Under the pieces are notes generated by a model. The model saw only the letters and a program-made list of their open reading frames with translations, did no database searches and was not told where the DNA came from. The position numbers were made by a program, and so were the translations under genes. Shown here piece by piece: positions 6,837 through 7,070 of a DNA stretch of 7,070 bases. Numbering within the stretch: the stretch's first letter is position 1; each line of letters opens with the position of its first letter. Source of the DNA: a bacterium (GTDB lineage: Bacteria > Planctomycetota > JACOTG01 > JAUIME01); NCBI GenBank assembly GCA_030433195.1, contig JAUIME010000260.1:1-7070 (forward strand). Direction: 5' to 3'.

Positions 6837-6841
6837 GGGGA

Positions 6842-6856
6842 TTCGTGTATAACGAA
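6842..6856. promoter_or_regulatory. Dyad TTCGT-N5-ACGAA over opposed -10 elements (operator-like)
   Basis: TTCGT (6842-6846), GTATA, ACGAA (6852-6856) is a perfect 5-bp-arm inverted repeat in the 74-base gap between cstA and the divergent ABC gene. Its centre carries the cstA -10 candidate (TATACA on minus, 6851-6846) and a plus-strand -10 candidate TATAAC (6848-6853, five of six bases). TCGTT at 6861-6865 adds a third half-site about one helical turn away. A bound repressor here could silence both directions. The plus-strand box has no good -35. Dyad function is inferred from symmetry only. Confidence 0.33.
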
Positions 6857-6874
6857 GCCGTCGTTCCTCATCAA
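6846..6874 (-). promoter_or_regulatory. Candidate promoter of cstA, very close to its ATG
   Basis: On the minus strand TTGATG (6874-6869) and TATACA (6851-6846) are separated by 17 bases, each matching four of six consensus bases. Nine bases separate the -10 from the cstA ATG (6836), so transcription would start within a few bases of the ATG. This fits the lack of a ribosome-binding site and suggests a leaderless or nearly leaderless message. Confidence 0.38.
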
Positions 6875-6910
6875 GCCCTGTCCGAACGATCGCGACACGA
6901 CCGAGGACGT

Positions 6911-7070
6911 ATGCACGATCCGTCTCGAAGCGGCTGCCCCGGCCCCGATGCCCACGCCTCCAGTTCCGGATCGTCCACCGCGACCGGGCCATTCCTCGAA
7001 GTGTCCGGCCTCTCGCGCGAGTTCGACCGCGTCGTCGCCGTCGAAGACCTCGACCTCCGCATCGAACCCG
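6911..7070 (+). CDS. ABC transporter ATP-binding protein, N-terminal part (cut by window end)
   Basis: From ATG 6911 the plus strand is open for 53 codons to the right edge with no stop. The first 26 or so residues are a low-complexity Ser/Gly/Pro/Ala leader. Then FLEVSGLSREFDRVVAVEDL and DLRIEP follow, which is the first beta-sheet of an ABC ATPase (A-loop region, just before the usual GE..GL.GPNGAGKTT). It parallels the start of the window's other ATPase (VESFTKVYDRQVAVDQLEFE at its residues 4-23), so the two are probably paralogous exporter-type ATPases. Walker A and later motifs lie beyond the window, so activity and family cannot be confirmed. GAGGA at 6903-6907 precedes the ATG by only 3 bases, an unusually tight spacing. 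The gene is divergent from cstA with a 74-base gap. A downstream start is unlikely, because the next in-frame start-like codon (the GTG within LEVSG) is already inside the fold. Confidence 0.8.
   Translation, partial: MHDPSRSGCPGPDAHASSSGSSTATGPFLEVSGLSREFDRVVAVEDLDLRIEP

Noticed and set aside
6837..6992. ATG at 6992 (minus strand) as the cstA start.
   Set aside because: The added 52 residues are Arg-rich and unlike CstA, and this start would overlap the divergent ABC gene.

Overview
This is a high-GC stretch of bacterial chromosome (roughly two thirds G+C by eye). Codons end mostly in G or C, and long spurious open frames run antisense to the real genes. The DNA alone does not fix a phylum. 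The gene content (a 'putative ABC exporter' family permease, a short-form CstA, an ALDH7 dehydrogenase) would suit an environmental high-GC bacterium such as a myxobacterium, planctomycete or gemmatimonad relative, but this is a guess. I see no tRNA, rRNA, insertion sequence, CRISPR array, phage gene or integrase. It reads as ordinary chromosomal backbone.

Layout from left to right: (a) 1-51 is the probable C-terminal tail of an upstream plus-strand gene. (b) 200-2712 is a two-gene plus-strand operon for an ABC exporter: an ATPase, then a polytopic permease whose ATG overlaps the ATPase stop by 4 bases. (c) 4922-2718 is a minus-strand pair: an ALDH7/antiquitin-type aldehyde dehydrogenase followed 48 bases later by a small class I SAM methyltransferase. 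The methyltransferase and the permease converge with only 5 bases between their stops. (d) 6836-5094 is a minus-strand cstA-type transporter gene, separated from the dehydrogenase by a 171-base gap that holds a possible terminator and a possible extended -10 promoter. (e) 6911-7070 is the start of a second ABC transporter ATPase gene on the plus strand, divergent from cstA and cut by the window edge before its Walker A motif.

Functionally, the ATPase and permease should form one membrane exporter of unknown cargo. The dehydrogenase most likely oxidises alpha-aminoadipate semialdehyde (piperideine-6-carboxylate) in lysine or pipecolate breakdown. CstA-family proteins import peptides or pyruvate, mostly under carbon limitation. 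The dehydrogenase and CstA could both serve scavenging of amino-acid carbon, but they appear to be separate transcription units, so the link is only suggestive.

I did not find a clearly new system. The points most worth checking are small regulatory structures: a dyad over back-to-back -10 elements between cstA and the second ABC gene, a possible leaderless cstA start, and a 7-codon minicistron with a strong ribosome-binding site whose stop overlaps the methyltransferase ATG.
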